DNA of 14,258 nt from JAIMBK01 sp040755975. GTDB lineage: Bacteria; Bacillota; Desulfotomaculia; Desulfotomaculales; Nap2-2B. The notes under the pieces were generated by a model. The model made no database searches and had not been told where the DNA came from. It worked only from the letters and a program-made list of their open reading frames with translations. The stretch is from contig JBFLZY010000071.1 in assembly GCA_040755975.1 (NCBI GenBank), positions 1 to 14,258 of the forward strand, written 5' to 3'. Of this stretch, positions 1 through 7,113 are shown in pieces. A program made the translations under genes and the position numbers. How positions within the stretch are numbered: the first letter of the stretch is position 1; every line of letters begins with the position of its first letter.

Positions 1-376
1 AATCCGGGCGCGTGGAAATGGAAAGGCCGACGAGATCATCTCCCTGCAAGGCGGCCAGAACATTCTCCCGGAACTGCTCAAAAGGCAGGTACGTATTGGT
101 GAAGGCCTGAAAATAAACGATAAATTTTCTGGCCTTGTAGCGCCTTTGGTAATAATCCCGGTTTCTTTTAATTTGCTCCGCAACAGAAAGCGTATTGGGG
201 AGACACTCAAACCCGGCGCCTTCTTCATCGCAATAAATGCAGCCCCCTACCCCAAGTCTGCCGTCCCGGTTCGGGCACGTCCCAGGCAAATTTACCGGCA
301 GCTTATATACTTTTTCGCCGAATTTTCGGACCAGGTGATCCGCATATGCATTGTAGCGGAGAGCCTTCCTGGCCAT
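1..376 (-). CDS. YhcC-like radical SAM protein (TIGR01212 type), 3' part cut by window edge
   Basis: The minus-strand frame opens with ATG at 376-374 behind an AAGGAG ribosome binding site (385-390) and stays open to the left edge, giving the first 125 residues. The protein begins MARKALRYNAYADHLVRKFG and has Cys34, Cys46 and Cys49 in the arrangement C-x11-C-x2-C with a GGCIYC core. This is the cluster-binding pattern of the YhcC/TIGR01212 radical SAM family rather than the common C-x3-C-x2-C. These three cysteines should hold the 4Fe-4S cluster that cleaves S-adenosylmethionine; the substrate of the family is not known to me. The end of the visible part, LSISTRPD, is also typical of radical SAM barrels. 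It starts 44 bases after the rtcB stop on the same strand, so it is probably the second gene of that operon. Family assignment is firm; function is open. Confidence 0.85.
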   Translation of the reverse strand, partial: MARKALRYNAYADHLVRKFGEKVYKLPVNLPGTCPNRDGRLGVGGCIYCDEEGAGFECLPNTLSVAEQIKRNRDYYQRRYKARKFIVYFQAFTNTYLPFEQFRENVLAALQGDDLVGLSISTRPD

Positions 377-420
377 GACGATAACTCCTTGATGCTCAAT
401 TTTCGAAACGTAATCCCTGG

Positions 421-1842
421 TTAGTCCTTCCCCTTGATTACGGCCAGCGGCCGCAGGCGCGCCACTTTTGTGGTGAACCCCAACGTCACCAGTGTCTCGA
501 CGACTTCTTCTATGTCCTTGTAGGCAAGGGGAGCTTCGTCCACCAGTTCCCGGTAGTTCCGGCTGTTATAAAGCACTTCGCCCATGCTTTCCTCAAACTG
601 CTCTTTGGTAATGGATTTGGCGGCGGCGTTCCTGGAAAGAGTTCTTCCCGCCCCGTGGTTCACCGAAAAAAAAGTTTCCTTTGCTTTTGGCGTACCCACC
701 AGCACATAAGAGGCAGTACCCATGCTCCCCGGAATGAGCGCCGGGTGGCCGGTGCGGGCAAAGACCGGGGGGTTGTCCGGGTGGCCGGGGGGCAAGGCTC
801 TCGTGGCCCCTTTCCGGTGAACCAGCAGGCGCGCTCCGCGATGTTCCTCCCATTTCGCTATGTTGTGGGCTACGTCGTATACTATGCGCATTCCCAGGGA
901 ACGGGGTGATTCCCCTAAGACGTCCGAGAAAGCCTGGATGATGTCGTGCATAATAATTTGCCGGTTGGCAAAAGCAAAATTTACCGCGCAGGCCATGGCC
1001 GCGTAGTATCTTTTCCCTTCTCTGGAATTGACCGGGGCACAGGCCAAACCCTTGCTGGGCAGATCAATTTTATGTTTTTCCGCCGCTTCCAGCAGGCTTT
1101 TGGAATAGTCCGTGCAAATCTGGTGCCCGAAACCCCGGCTGCCGGTGTGGATCATTACCGCCAGTTGGCCTTTAAAAAGGCCAAAAGCGCCGGCTAAAGA
1201 TCGGTCGTAGATATCGGTAACTTCCTGGAGCTCAATAAAGTGATTGCCGCCGCCGAGCGTGCCCAGTTGCCCGGAGCCTCTCTCGACGGCTTCCCTGCTC
1301 ACCGCCCCCAGGTCTGCACCGGCTAAAAAACCCCCTTCTTCGATGTATTCGAGATCCCGGTTTTCCCCGAAACCTTGCTCAATAATTCCCTTGACCCCGG
1401 TATGCACCACCCGCTCAAAAATTTGGGGGGTAATTCCCTTGTGGCGTCCTTTTTTGCCTACCCCCGTCGGCACGAATTCCTCAATTTTTTTCATAATCTG
1501 CCGCAGAACCGGCCTGGCAAAGTCCCGGGCCAGCAAATCGCTTCTGACTAACCGGACGCCGCAATTGATATCCATGCCCACCGCTCCGGCCGAGATGATC
1601 CCGTCGGCGCTGCTGGCCATTACTCCTCCAATAGGCAAACCAAAACCTTCGTGGATGTCCGGCATGCCGATCACCGGGTCAACCACCCCGGGCAGTTGAG
1701 CGGCGTGGCTCAGCTGCTCAAGGGCCTTGTCTTCGTAAAGGTAAGAAACGAGGAGCGGGCTGACAAAGACAAGCGCATCCACCCGCATCCCCGGTTGGCG
1801 GGCTATTCTGTAACGATTAGGACCTTCGGAAATCAATTTCAT
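421..1842 (-). CDS. rtcB: RtcB RNA ligase (3'-phosphate/5'-hydroxyl)
   Basis: The 473-residue product is a full-length RtcB, which joins RNA 2',3'-cyclic phosphate or 3'-phosphate ends to 5'-hydroxyl ends using GTP and Mn2+ in the cytoplasm, repairing or splicing cleaved tRNA and other RNA. Visible family motifs are GMPDIHEGFGLPIGG (59-73), DINCG (91-95), GGGNH (197-201), HTGSRGFGH (232-240), VAHN (324-327) and NHGAGR (395-400). By analogy with characterised RtcB, Cys94, His201, His232 and His326 are metal ligands and His396 carries the guanylate. The ATG at 1842 has an AGAGGG site 6-11 bases upstream. A promoter at 1941-1969 probably drives it, and the YhcC-like gene follows. No archease, RtcA or RtcR gene is visible here. 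The neighbouring tRNA-Arg gene is probably coincidental. Confidence 0.96.
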   Translation of the reverse strand: MKLISEGPNRYRIARQPGMRVDALVFVSPLLVSYLYEDKALEQLSHAAQLPGVVDPVIGMPDIHEGFGLPIGGVMASSADGIISAGAVGMDINCGVRLVRSDLLARDFARPVLRQIMKKIEEFVPTGVGKKGRHKGITPQIFERVVHTGVKGIIEQGFGENRDLEYIEEGGFLAGADLGAVSREAVERGSGQLGTLGGGNHFIELQEVTDIYDRSLAGAFGLFKGQLAVMIHTGSRGFGHQICTDYSKSLLEAAEKHKIDLPSKGLACAPVNSREGKRYYAAMACAVNFAFANRQIIMHDIIQAFSDVLGESPRSLGMRIVYDVAHNIAKWEEHRGARLLVHRKGATRALPPGHPDNPPVFARTGHPALIPGSMGTASYVLVGTPKAKETFFSVNHGAGRTLSRNAAAKSITKEQFEESMGEVLYNSRNYRELVDEAPLAYKDIEEVVETLVTLGFTTKVARLRPLAVIKGKD

Positions 1843-1875
1843 GGTAATCCCTCTGGATAATTTTTCTTTGGCTTG

Positions 1876-1894
1876 ACCGGAATATGGGTCCGGT
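1876..1894. other. Perfect 6-bp hairpin in the rtcB leader
   Basis: ACCGGA (1876-1881) and TCCGGT (1889-1894) are exact inverted repeats around a 7-base loop. The hairpin lies in the predicted rtcB 5' leader, between the promoter and the start codon. It is not followed by a U-run in the rtcB direction; on the plus strand it is followed by T-rich DNA, but no plus-strand gene ends nearby. It could be a leader structure or chance. Confidence 0.3.
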
Positions 1895-1940
1895 TTGTTT
1901 TACTTCTTTAAAGCTGGCATTTGTGTATTGCCTTAAAGAT

Positions 1941-1969
1941 ATTATATATAACCCAACCCGCCAAGTAAA
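1941..1969 (-). promoter_or_regulatory. Sigma-A type promoter of rtcB
   Basis: Read on the minus strand, TTTACT (1969-1964) is followed after 17 bases by a perfect TATAAT (1946-1941). The predicted start near 1934 gives a leader of about 90 bases. The -10 and spacing are consensus; the -35 matches four of six bases. Confidence 0.6.
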
Positions 1970-2016
1970 CAAAGATATTCAAAAACGGATACCAACTAGA
2001 GCACTGAGATAAATTA

Positions 2017-2039
2017 AGGGTTCCTTATTACGGAACCCT
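2017..2039 (-). terminator. Hairpin, probable terminator of tRNA-Arg
   Basis: AGGGTTCC (2017-2024) and GGAACCCT (2032-2039) form a perfect 8-bp stem with a 7-base loop. It lies 37 bases beyond the tRNA 3' end, and on the minus strand is followed by TTAATTTATCT, a weak U-rich tail. A more T-rich stretch lies just before it (2058-2076). No plus-strand gene ends here, so the tRNA is the best partner. Confidence 0.5.
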
Positions 2040-2076
2040 GACCCGGTCCTCTCCCTAAAAATATAAAAAAAATAAA

Positions 2077-2151
2077 TGGTGCGCCTGGCAGGAATCGAAC
2101 CTGCGCACCCGGCTCCGGAGGCCGGTGCTCTATCCACTGAGCTACAGGCGC
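2077..2151 (-). tRNA. tRNA-Arg, anticodon CCG
   Basis: The minus strand reads as a complete 75-base tRNA including an encoded CCA. The 7-bp acceptor is GCGCCTG/CAGGCGC, the D stem GCTC/GAGC, the anticodon stem CCGGC/GCCGG around loop CTCCGGA (anticodon CCG), and the T stem GCAGG/CCTGC around TTCGATT. The discriminator base is A. The anticodon reads CGG arginine codons. A promoter with a perfect -10 lies just upstream, so it appears to be a single-gene transcription unit. Confidence 0.97.
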
Positions 2152-2177
2152 AAGAGCAGGTTTCCCAATCAATTAAT

Positions 2178-2205
2178 ATTATATCAAAAACCAGGAATAA
2201 TGCAA
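2178..2205 (-). promoter_or_regulatory. Promoter of tRNA-Arg
   Basis: On the minus strand TTGCAT (2205-2200) is followed after 16 bases by TATAAT (2183-2178). Transcription would start near 2171, about 20 bases before the mature tRNA 5' end. The -10 is perfect; the -35 keeps only the TTG. Confidence 0.6.
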
Positions 2206-2300
2206 TAGCAGGCCAAAACGTTTGTAGATTATTGGCGATCCCCCACTTTTATTTTACAGCTACCCAAAACGTTTTTATCTTTCCTTAGTTCTGTCTTCAG

Positions 2301-3320
2301 TTAATGATAGCCGGTAAATTCTCCGTAATTATAGTGACGGGTTATAAATTGACGCTCTTCAACCATGGGCAGGGTAGCGAGATCGAGCTGGCGTTGAATT
2401 GATTTTAGCGCGTTCGCCGAGTGGCGCAGGGCCTCTTCTTCTTCGGCGGACATGGGCACGGCCAAAACGCGGACCCGGCCCTGGCGGTTCACGATGGAAG
2501 GAAGGCTGAAGCAGACGTCGTTAATGCCGTACTCGCCAGTAATTAAGCCGGAGACAGTCAATATAGAATTTTCGTCCCTTAGAATGCTCTCGCAGATCCG
2601 TTTTACGGCGAGACCGACCGCATAATAGGTGGCGCCCTTGCGGGCAATTACCTCGTAGGCCGCTTCCCGCACCCGGCGAGTAATCAGTTCCTTATCCAGG
2701 CAAGGAATCCCCCGCTGGCAGCAAAAATCCTGCACGGGGAAACCGGCGATATTAGCCAGGCTCCATAGAGGCACTTCGGTATCGCCGTGCTCACCGACCA
2801 CGTAGGCATGGATGTTCCTGGCTTCCACCCGGCAGTGCTCGCTGATCAGGTAGCGAAAACGGGAGCTGTCCAGCACGGTGCCCGAGCCAATTACTCTGTT
2901 CGGAGGGAGATCGGTCAGGCGTAAAGCGGCATAGGTTAAAACATCGACGGGATTGGTTACCAGCAGCAAAATTGTATCGCCGTTTTTGCCGATGCACCGC
3001 GGGAGCACCTGCTTTAATACTTCCAGGTTCCGGAAGACGAGATCCAGCCTGCTCTCTCCCGGCTTTTGGGGCACCCCGGCGCTGAAGATAATAATGTCTG
3101 CGTCCCGGCAATCCTCGTATTCACCGACATAGATTTTGATCGGCTTGATAAAGGATGCACCGTGGGCCAGGTCCATGGCCTCCCCTTCCGCCCTTTCCCG
3201 ATTGATGTCCACCAGAACCAGTTCATCGATCAAACCGCTGATCATCATTGCGTAGGCGGCGGATGCACCCACCGCCCCCACGCCAACGACCGCGATTTTT
3301 CTTTGTTCACCAAAAGGCAT
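2301..3320 (-). CDS. ldh: L-lactate dehydrogenase
   Basis: This NAD-dependent enzyme interconverts pyruvate and L-lactate in the cytoplasm, regenerating NAD+ during fermentation. Counting from the upstream ATG at 3341, it shows the Rossmann loop GVGAVG (20-25), the NAD-ribose acidic residue (VDIN, 44-47), PQKPGESR (91-98), TNPVD (129-133), the LDSSRFR motif (157-163) and active-site EHGD with His185. Gln92 in the substrate-specificity loop, where malate dehydrogenases carry Arg, marks it as lactate dehydrogenase. The start chosen is the ATG at 3320 (residue 8 of the longer frame, product MPFGEQRK..., 339 residues) because GGAGG precedes it by 9 bases. The ATG at 3341 has no ribosome binding site. 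It is divergent from the deacetylase gene at 3497. No Rex-type operator was recognised upstream. Confidence 0.94.
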   Translation of the reverse strand: MPFGEQRKIAVVGVGAVGASAAYAMMISGLIDELVLVDINRERAEGEAMDLAHGASFIKPIKIYVGEYEDCRDADIIIFSAGVPQKPGESRLDLVFRNLEVLKQVLPRCIGKNGDTILLLVTNPVDVLTYAALRLTDLPPNRVIGSGTVLDSSRFRYLISEHCRVEARNIHAYVVGEHGDTEVPLWSLANIAGFPVQDFCCQRGIPCLDKELITRRVREAAYEVIARKGATYYAVGLAVKRICESILRDENSILTVSGLITGEYGINDVCFSLPSIVNRQGRVRVLAVPMSAEEEEALRHSANALKSIQRQLDLATLPMVEERQFITRHYNYGEFTGYH

Positions 3321-3401
3321 CTTAAAAATCCTCCAATTCATTTTTATTTAGTTTTTCCAGCTTCTTTCGAAATATAACGGCAAACAATGCTCAAAAAATT
3401 C

Positions 3402-3431
3402 TTGCGCCAGTCTTCGACAAAAGTATATAGT
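3402..3431 (+). promoter_or_regulatory. Possible promoter of the polysaccharide deacetylase gene
   Basis: TTGCGC (3402-3407) is followed after 18 bases by TATAGT (3426-3431, within TATATAGT). The -10 is good and the -35 poor. It is the best candidate found in the short divergent region between ldh and the deacetylase gene. Confidence 0.3.
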
Positions 3432-3452
3432 AGAAAAAGGGATTTCAATTTT

Positions 3453-3499
3453 AGGAAGGGGTACGCCGGCAGCGGAGAAATGCCGGCGCTTCAACAATG
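3453..3499 (+). promoter_or_regulatory. Split ribosome binding site with a hairpin spacer before the deacetylase ATG
   Basis: The purine-rich site AGGAAGGGG (3453-3461) lies 35 bases from the ATG at 3497, too far for normal initiation. Between them CGCCGGC (3464-3470) and GCCGGCG (3482-3488) form a perfect 7-bp GC stem. If folded, the unpaired distance shrinks to about 10 bases (2 plus 8). The only alternative in-frame codons upstream, before the stop at 3452, are not start codons. The GCGGAG in the loop is a weaker alternative site, 20 bases away. Confidence 0.5.
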
Positions 3500-4441
3500 T
3501 CGAAAACGAAAGCGCTCTCAATAGTACTAACGTTCGTCTTCATTTTTTTAACCCCATTATTCGGTTGCAACACGTCTGCTCCCTTCACACATAACGAGCG
3601 TAGATTAAATAAATTTCCGGAAAAAAACGATCTGGCCGCCAGGGGCGGCGAGCAAGAGCTGGCTCAGGACGAAAGCAGCCGGCCCGGGCCAGTCGTGGCT
3701 ATTCCTGAAGCCCGTGCGGGTGAGTTGACGGCAGGACAGGTATACAATCCGGTCAATCCGGTCAATCCGGTCAATCCGGCCAAGTGTGTTTACTTAACTT
3801 TTGACGACGGCCCAAATAGTTACTTTACCGGGCAGATTTTGGACATTCTGACCGAACACCAGGTCAAGGCTTCCTTTATGGTGGTCGGGGTTAACACCGA
3901 AAAGAACCCGGAATTGATTAAAAGGATGGTTGCGGAAGGCCACGCGGTGATCAACCACACGTACACCCATAATTACAAAAAGATATACGCTTCACCAGAG
4001 GCTTTAATCGCCGACCTGGATCGGGCCAGCCAGGTTTTAGAAAAGATCCTCGGTCGCCCCGTAAAAATTTTTCGGGCGCCGGGCGGCCCCGGTCGCTTAA
4101 CCAAGGCTTTTTACAAAAAGTTAAAAGAACACGGTTACCAGTTAGTTGGCTGGAATGTTACCGGCGCTGACACTGACCCTAAGGGGGTAACGCCAGAGCA
4201 GGTCTACGAGCACGTTGTCAAAGGGCTGGCCAAGGTGGAGAAAATACATCTTACCCCCATTATCTTACTCCATGACGGGACGCAAGTGGACACCATTGAG
4301 GCCGCGGCCAATTCCGCCTTGGGAAAATACATCCAAAACAGAAAAAGCGTCGTTGCCGCCCTGCCTAAAATTATCGAACTGATGAAATCAAAGGGATATA
4401 CCTTTGCTCCTGTTGACGAAAACACCCCGCCCCCGTGGTAA
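3497..4441 (+). CDS. Lipoprotein polysaccharide deacetylase (NodB/CE4 family)
   Basis: The 314-residue protein begins with a lipoprotein signal peptide (MSKTKA, hydrophobic 7-20, lipobox LFGC with Cys24), so it should sit on the outer face of the cell membrane. A low-complexity linker with four NPV/NPA units (84-95) leads into a CE4 deacetylase domain (about 97-305). Motifs are TFDDGP (101-106; Asp103 likely catalytic base, Asp104 metal ligand), HTYTH (154-158; His154 and His158 metal ligands), RAPGG (193-197), GWN (218-220) and LLHD (257-260; catalytic His259). The family removes acetyl groups from N-acetylglucosamine-type sugars; peptidoglycan is the most likely substrate, by inference. All key residues are present. 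Translation start: see the split ribosome binding site. The gene converges on the minus-strand dehydratase operon with 4 bases between stops. Confidence 0.92.
   Translation: MSKTKALSIVLTFVFIFLTPLFGCNTSAPFTHNERRLNKFPEKNDLAARGGEQELAQDESSRPGPVVAIPEARAGELTAGQVYNPVNPVNPVNPAKCVYLTFDDGPNSYFTGQILDILTEHQVKASFMVVGVNTEKNPELIKRMVAEGHAVINHTYTHNYKKIYASPEALIADLDRASQVLEKILGRPVKIFRAPGGPGRLTKAFYKKLKEHGYQLVGWNVTGADTDPKGVTPEQVYEHVVKGLAKVEKIHLTPIILLHDGTQVDTIEAAANSALGKYIQNRKSVVAALPKIIELMKSKGYTFAPVDENTPPPW
3746..3781 (+). repeat. Four 9-base tandem units encoding an NPV linker
   Basis: AATCCGGTC occurs three times in tandem (3746-3772) followed by AATCCGGCC (3773-3781), encoding NPV-NPV-NPV-NPA. The exact nucleotide repetition points to recent slippage expansion. 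The repeat keeps the frame and lies in the linker between lipid anchor and enzyme domain. Confidence 0.9.
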
Positions 4442-4445
4442 GGGG

Positions 4446-5705
4446 TTAGCACAGCATTTCCAGGAAGCTTTCCACCCGGGTAACGGTCTGCCCTTCCATA
4501 AAATTGCGCGGGTCGATGCAATCGCCGTCCAGGTTTAAAAAAGGAACCCCTGCTTTACCGAGGGCGTCCCGCAAAGGGGTCACTACCCCTGTGCTCTGGC
4601 GGCAGCCCCAGTGCGAAAAGTGAACCACGCCCTGTGCGTTGTATTCGCGCGCCAACCTCAAAACCAGCCCTACCCGCCTTTCTCCGGAGCCCCAAAGGGG
4701 GTTGGCCAGCATTTTGGCGGCAATCCCCCCGGCATAATTGTCCGGGTGAATTTCGTCCCAGAATACCTCGCTTACCTCTTCAAAAGCGATGATACTTTTG
4801 TGCCTGATTTCCACTAAGTCCAGCAACGGACTGATGTAAAAGGGCTTGAAGTGCAGCCAAAGCAGCCGGCGTTCCTGCTCCGGAACAGCGGGCAGGCCGT
4901 GTTTTACCCGGTAACTTAATACCTGTTCTAATTCGCGATAAAAATTTAAAGCTTCGGCAGTTCCCAGCCCGTTTAAAAAGAGCACCACCTGGGTAAGCGC
5001 CTCGCTCCCCCGCCAGGGAGCCGGTTCGTTTTTACGCAGAGCATTGACTGCCAGCATGTGCCTGCGGGTAGCGTTAAGATTGTTGATCACCCGGGCTATT
5101 TCCTTTGGCCGGGCAGGCAGCAAAGGTTTTAATTCTTCTTGCAGGGCCAGGATTTCTTCGGCCAGCCAGGACCGGGACTGCGGGGTATCATGATAGGGAA
5201 CCGGCAACAGATAGTAGGGACAATCGTAAATTCTGGCACTCATCTCTAAAAATTTCACGGCCCCGTCGCACAGATGGCTGGTGGCGATAACCAAGTCGGG
5301 GCGGGGCAAGATCTTCTCCATGGCCATCCCAAGCGCGCAGCGGTGGAAGCTGCATAAATCTGTAGAATACCAGGCTCCTTCGGCAACTTTTAGAAAATGA
5401 GCGCTCCAGCCGAGGTGGGCGGCCACGGCCGCAGCGACTTCCGGCATAAAGGGAATGCCCCCCCAGGCCCAGATCAGCTCCGGCGGCGTATATACGTTGG
5501 TCCAGACCACCGGCCGGGTCCCCCGGGAGGCCCGCCGCATCAACTTTATGGCGAACAGCAAGGAAGCCTTCGTGTGGCGGTTTAATTTTCCGGGGCGCCA
5601 CAGGCTGCCCGCCATTTCCAAAAAGAAATAAAAATGCGGGGAGGTAACATATTGTTGCCACTTGTTATTTTGGTTTTGCCGCCGAATATATTCCCTTAAG
5701 TCCAT
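4446..5705 (-). CDS. 2-hydroxyacyl-CoA dehydratase-type protein (HgdA/HgdB superfamily), larger partner
   Basis: This 419-residue protein belongs to the HgdB/FldBC/BcrBC-type superfamily, whose members bind a 4Fe-4S cluster and, activated by an ATP-driven partner, carry out radical dehydration of 2-hydroxyacyl-CoA or ring reduction. Supporting signs are the N-terminal TNVYTPPELIWAWGGIPFMPE segment split as TNVYTPPEL (69-77) and GGIPFMPE (82-89), cysteines at 118, 123 and 146 in the usual cluster region, and the C-terminal pattern HFSHWGCRQ (362-370) followed by LDGDCIDPRNFMEGQ (392-406), then a short helix at the end. It lies 54 bases after the related 326-residue gene and the two probably form a heterodimer. 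No activator ATPase (HgdC-like) is in the window, so the substrate cannot be named. The ATG at 5705 has GAGGA about 14 bases upstream, a long spacing, so the start is only moderately sure. Confidence 0.82.
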   Translation of the reverse strand: MDLREYIRRQNQNNKWQQYVTSPHFYFFLEMAGSLWRPGKLNRHTKASLLFAIKLMRRASRGTRPVVWTNVYTPPELIWAWGGIPFMPEVAAAVAAHLGWSAHFLKVAEGAWYSTDLCSFHRCALGMAMEKILPRPDLVIATSHLCDGAVKFLEMSARIYDCPYYLLPVPYHDTPQSRSWLAEEILALQEELKPLLPARPKEIARVINNLNATRRHMLAVNALRKNEPAPWRGSEALTQVVLFLNGLGTAEALNFYRELEQVLSYRVKHGLPAVPEQERRLLWLHFKPFYISPLLDLVEIRHKSIIAFEEVSEVFWDEIHPDNYAGGIAAKMLANPLWGSGERRVGLVLRLAREYNAQGVVHFSHWGCRQSTGVVTPLRDALGKAGVPFLNLDGDCIDPRNFMEGQTVTRVESFLEMLC

Positions 5706-5759
5706 GGCTCGAAATATTTCCTCTGGAATCCCCTTTCAAAAACTCTTCAAGAGCGGATT

Positions 5760-6740
5760 TTAAATGGTTTCTAAGAAGGCCTGCAGGCGGGTGCGCAGCT
5801 GAGCCGGGATCCCGTTTAAGTATTCGCCTTCCAGGTGGAGAAAAGGAATTTCCCGCTGACTGCACAAAAGGCGCCACAAAGGTACTTCGTAAAGCCCGTG
5901 ATCACAAAATTTTAATCCGTAAAAAATTACTCCGTCAGGCATCAGACGGTTTAAAATATTTTGGATGTAAAAAGCGCGGCTGCTTTTTCCGGCCATGCGG
6001 GGGCAAGGAGGTTTGCCAAGATAAGCCTTCGCCAGGGTCAGCCAGATGTCGTCAGGAGCAGAAAAGCCGGGCTCCAGATAAAAAAAGCGCTCTCCTAAAC
6101 AAAAATCGGCAGCTTTGACGGCCGCATCATTTTCTGCAAGCAGCGCGAGGATGCCTGGATCGGGCAAAATCGTCCCTGCCAGCAATACGCTCCGGCGTTT
6201 CTGTCCGGTTTCATTTCCGGCCGGTTTAACTGCTGTTGTCTTAAAGAAGGAAAAGATATCCTCCGGAGATTCGGCTATAACAGCAAAAAGCAGATCATAA
6301 AATTTTTCGTTAATCCCGGCCGTGCTTTCAAATTGTTTTAACTTCGCACGAAGTTGCTGATAAACCTGGAAAGAATTCTGCAACGTTTCATCCGGTACGG
6401 GGCGACCGGATATCTCCTGCAGCCATTGGGCCATTTTCCTCAGCTCTCCCCGGTAATACCGGACGCTGGTATCTTTTGCCTGGCGAGGAAGGTCGAGAAT
6501 AAACACCCTGTCCCCCCGCGCCTTCCGCACGTCGTTGCAACGGCGTAGCGCGTCACAACAGGTCGTGAAAATGACCGGCACCCCATCATCAGTGGCTGCG
6601 CAGGCGCGGGCATAAGAACAGTAGTTTGGAGGAAGCAAACCCGTTTCTTTTGCCGTTGGCGGGAGCAGCCGCCGGGGAGTAAAACCCGCGGCATGAATAA
6701 TTTCTACAGGTACGTAAGAACAGGTCACATCAACAAACAT
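5760..6740 (-). CDS. 2-hydroxyacyl-CoA dehydratase-type protein (HgdB superfamily), smaller partner
   Basis: The 326-residue protein opens almost at once with the family hallmark CSYVPVEIIHAAGFTPRRL (7-25), in which Cys7 and the PvElihAaG pattern are typical. Cysteines at 41, 47, 61, 62 and 68 sit where the cluster is bound in relatives. The C-terminal half has DGVIFYGLKFCDHGLYEVPLW split as DGVIFYGLKFCD (269-280) and LYEVPLW (283-289), then LHLEGEY (301-307) and QLRTRLQAFLE (314-324), again as in HgdB-like proteins. The start ATG at 6740 is preceded by AGGTG at normal spacing; the N-terminus is a little shorter than usual for the family. It lies 33 bases after the MazG-like gene and 54 before its larger paralogue, so the pair is probably cotranscribed with mscS. 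The cognate activator and substrate are not visible. Confidence 0.85.
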   Translation of the reverse strand: MFVDVTCSYVPVEIIHAAGFTPRRLLPPTAKETGLLPPNYCSYARACAATDDGVPVIFTTCCDALRRCNDVRKARGDRVFILDLPRQAKDTSVRYYRGELRKMAQWLQEISGRPVPDETLQNSFQVYQQLRAKLKQFESTAGINEKFYDLLFAVIAESPEDIFSFFKTTAVKPAGNETGQKRRSVLLAGTILPDPGILALLAENDAAVKAADFCLGERFFYLEPGFSAPDDIWLTLAKAYLGKPPCPRMAGKSSRAFYIQNILNRLMPDGVIFYGLKFCDHGLYEVPLWRLLCSQREIPFLHLEGEYLNGIPAQLRTRLQAFLETI

Positions 6741-6773
6741 AAAGACACCTGCTTCGAAAATATCGTCGATTTA

Positions 6774-7109
6774 TTATTTATACCGCCCGCAATACTTTTC
6801 CTTCGGGTATTTGCTGCTGTTTTTAGCCACCTTTTTTATTACCGCCGACGACAAATCTACGCCCAGCCTGTTTGCCATCGCCAGGCAATAAATTACAACG
6901 TCGGCCAGTTCTTCCCGGAGATGATCCGGGTTTTCAGGTCTGGGGTCTGTTTCCGGCGCCCATTGGAAAATTTCCATCAGTTCAGCTGCCTCGATGGCAA
7001 TGGACATGGCCAGATTTTTGGGCGTATGAAACTTCTCCCAATCCCGTTCCCGGACAAAGCCGGCGACCAGATCTTTTAGCTCCTGCAAAAAAGTGGTGGC
7101 ATCGCTCAT
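6774..7109 (-). CDS. MazG-like nucleotide pyrophosphohydrolase
   Basis: A compact all-alpha protein of 111 residues. The metal-binding pattern of the MazG superfamily is present: ExxE at Glu40 and Glu43 (IEAAELMEIFQW) and ExxD at Glu67 and Asp70 (EELADVVIYCLA). The small size and the FQW motif resemble dCTPase/RS21-C6-like members, which hydrolyse nucleoside triphosphates to monophosphate and pyrophosphate and act as house-cleaning enzymes. The ATG at 7109 is chosen over an upstream in-frame start because GGAGGAG lies 7 bases before it. That site overlaps the last codons and stop of the mscS-type gene, with 4 bases between the stop and this ATG, indicating translational coupling. Confidence 0.88.
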   Translation of the reverse strand: MSDATTFLQELKDLVAGFVRERDWEKFHTPKNLAMSIAIEAAELMEIFQWAPETDPRPENPDHLREELADVVIYCLAMANRLGVDLSSAVIKKVAKNSSKYPKEKYCGRYK

Positions 7110-7113
7110 GTTT

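Noticed and set aside
146..424. 92-codon plus-strand open frame at the left edge
   Set aside because: The minus strand of the same segment encodes the radical SAM N-terminus with cluster cysteines and a good ribosome binding site.
1244..1699. 151-codon plus-strand open frame inside rtcB
   Set aside because: Antisense shadow of RtcB; the proline/serine-rich translation is a product of the GC-rich codons on the other strand.
3321..3341. Longer ldh start at 3341
   Set aside because: No ribosome binding site precedes it, while GGAGG stands 9 bases before the ATG at 3320.
3342..3420. Rex-type redox operator upstream of ldh
   Set aside because: No TTGTGAA-N4-TTCACAA-like palindrome was found.
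3480..3524. Fourteen-codon leader frame (ATG at 3480) overlapping the deacetylase start
   Set aside because: The GGAG before it is only 2 bases away, too close, and the start lies in a hairpin; no evidence of use.
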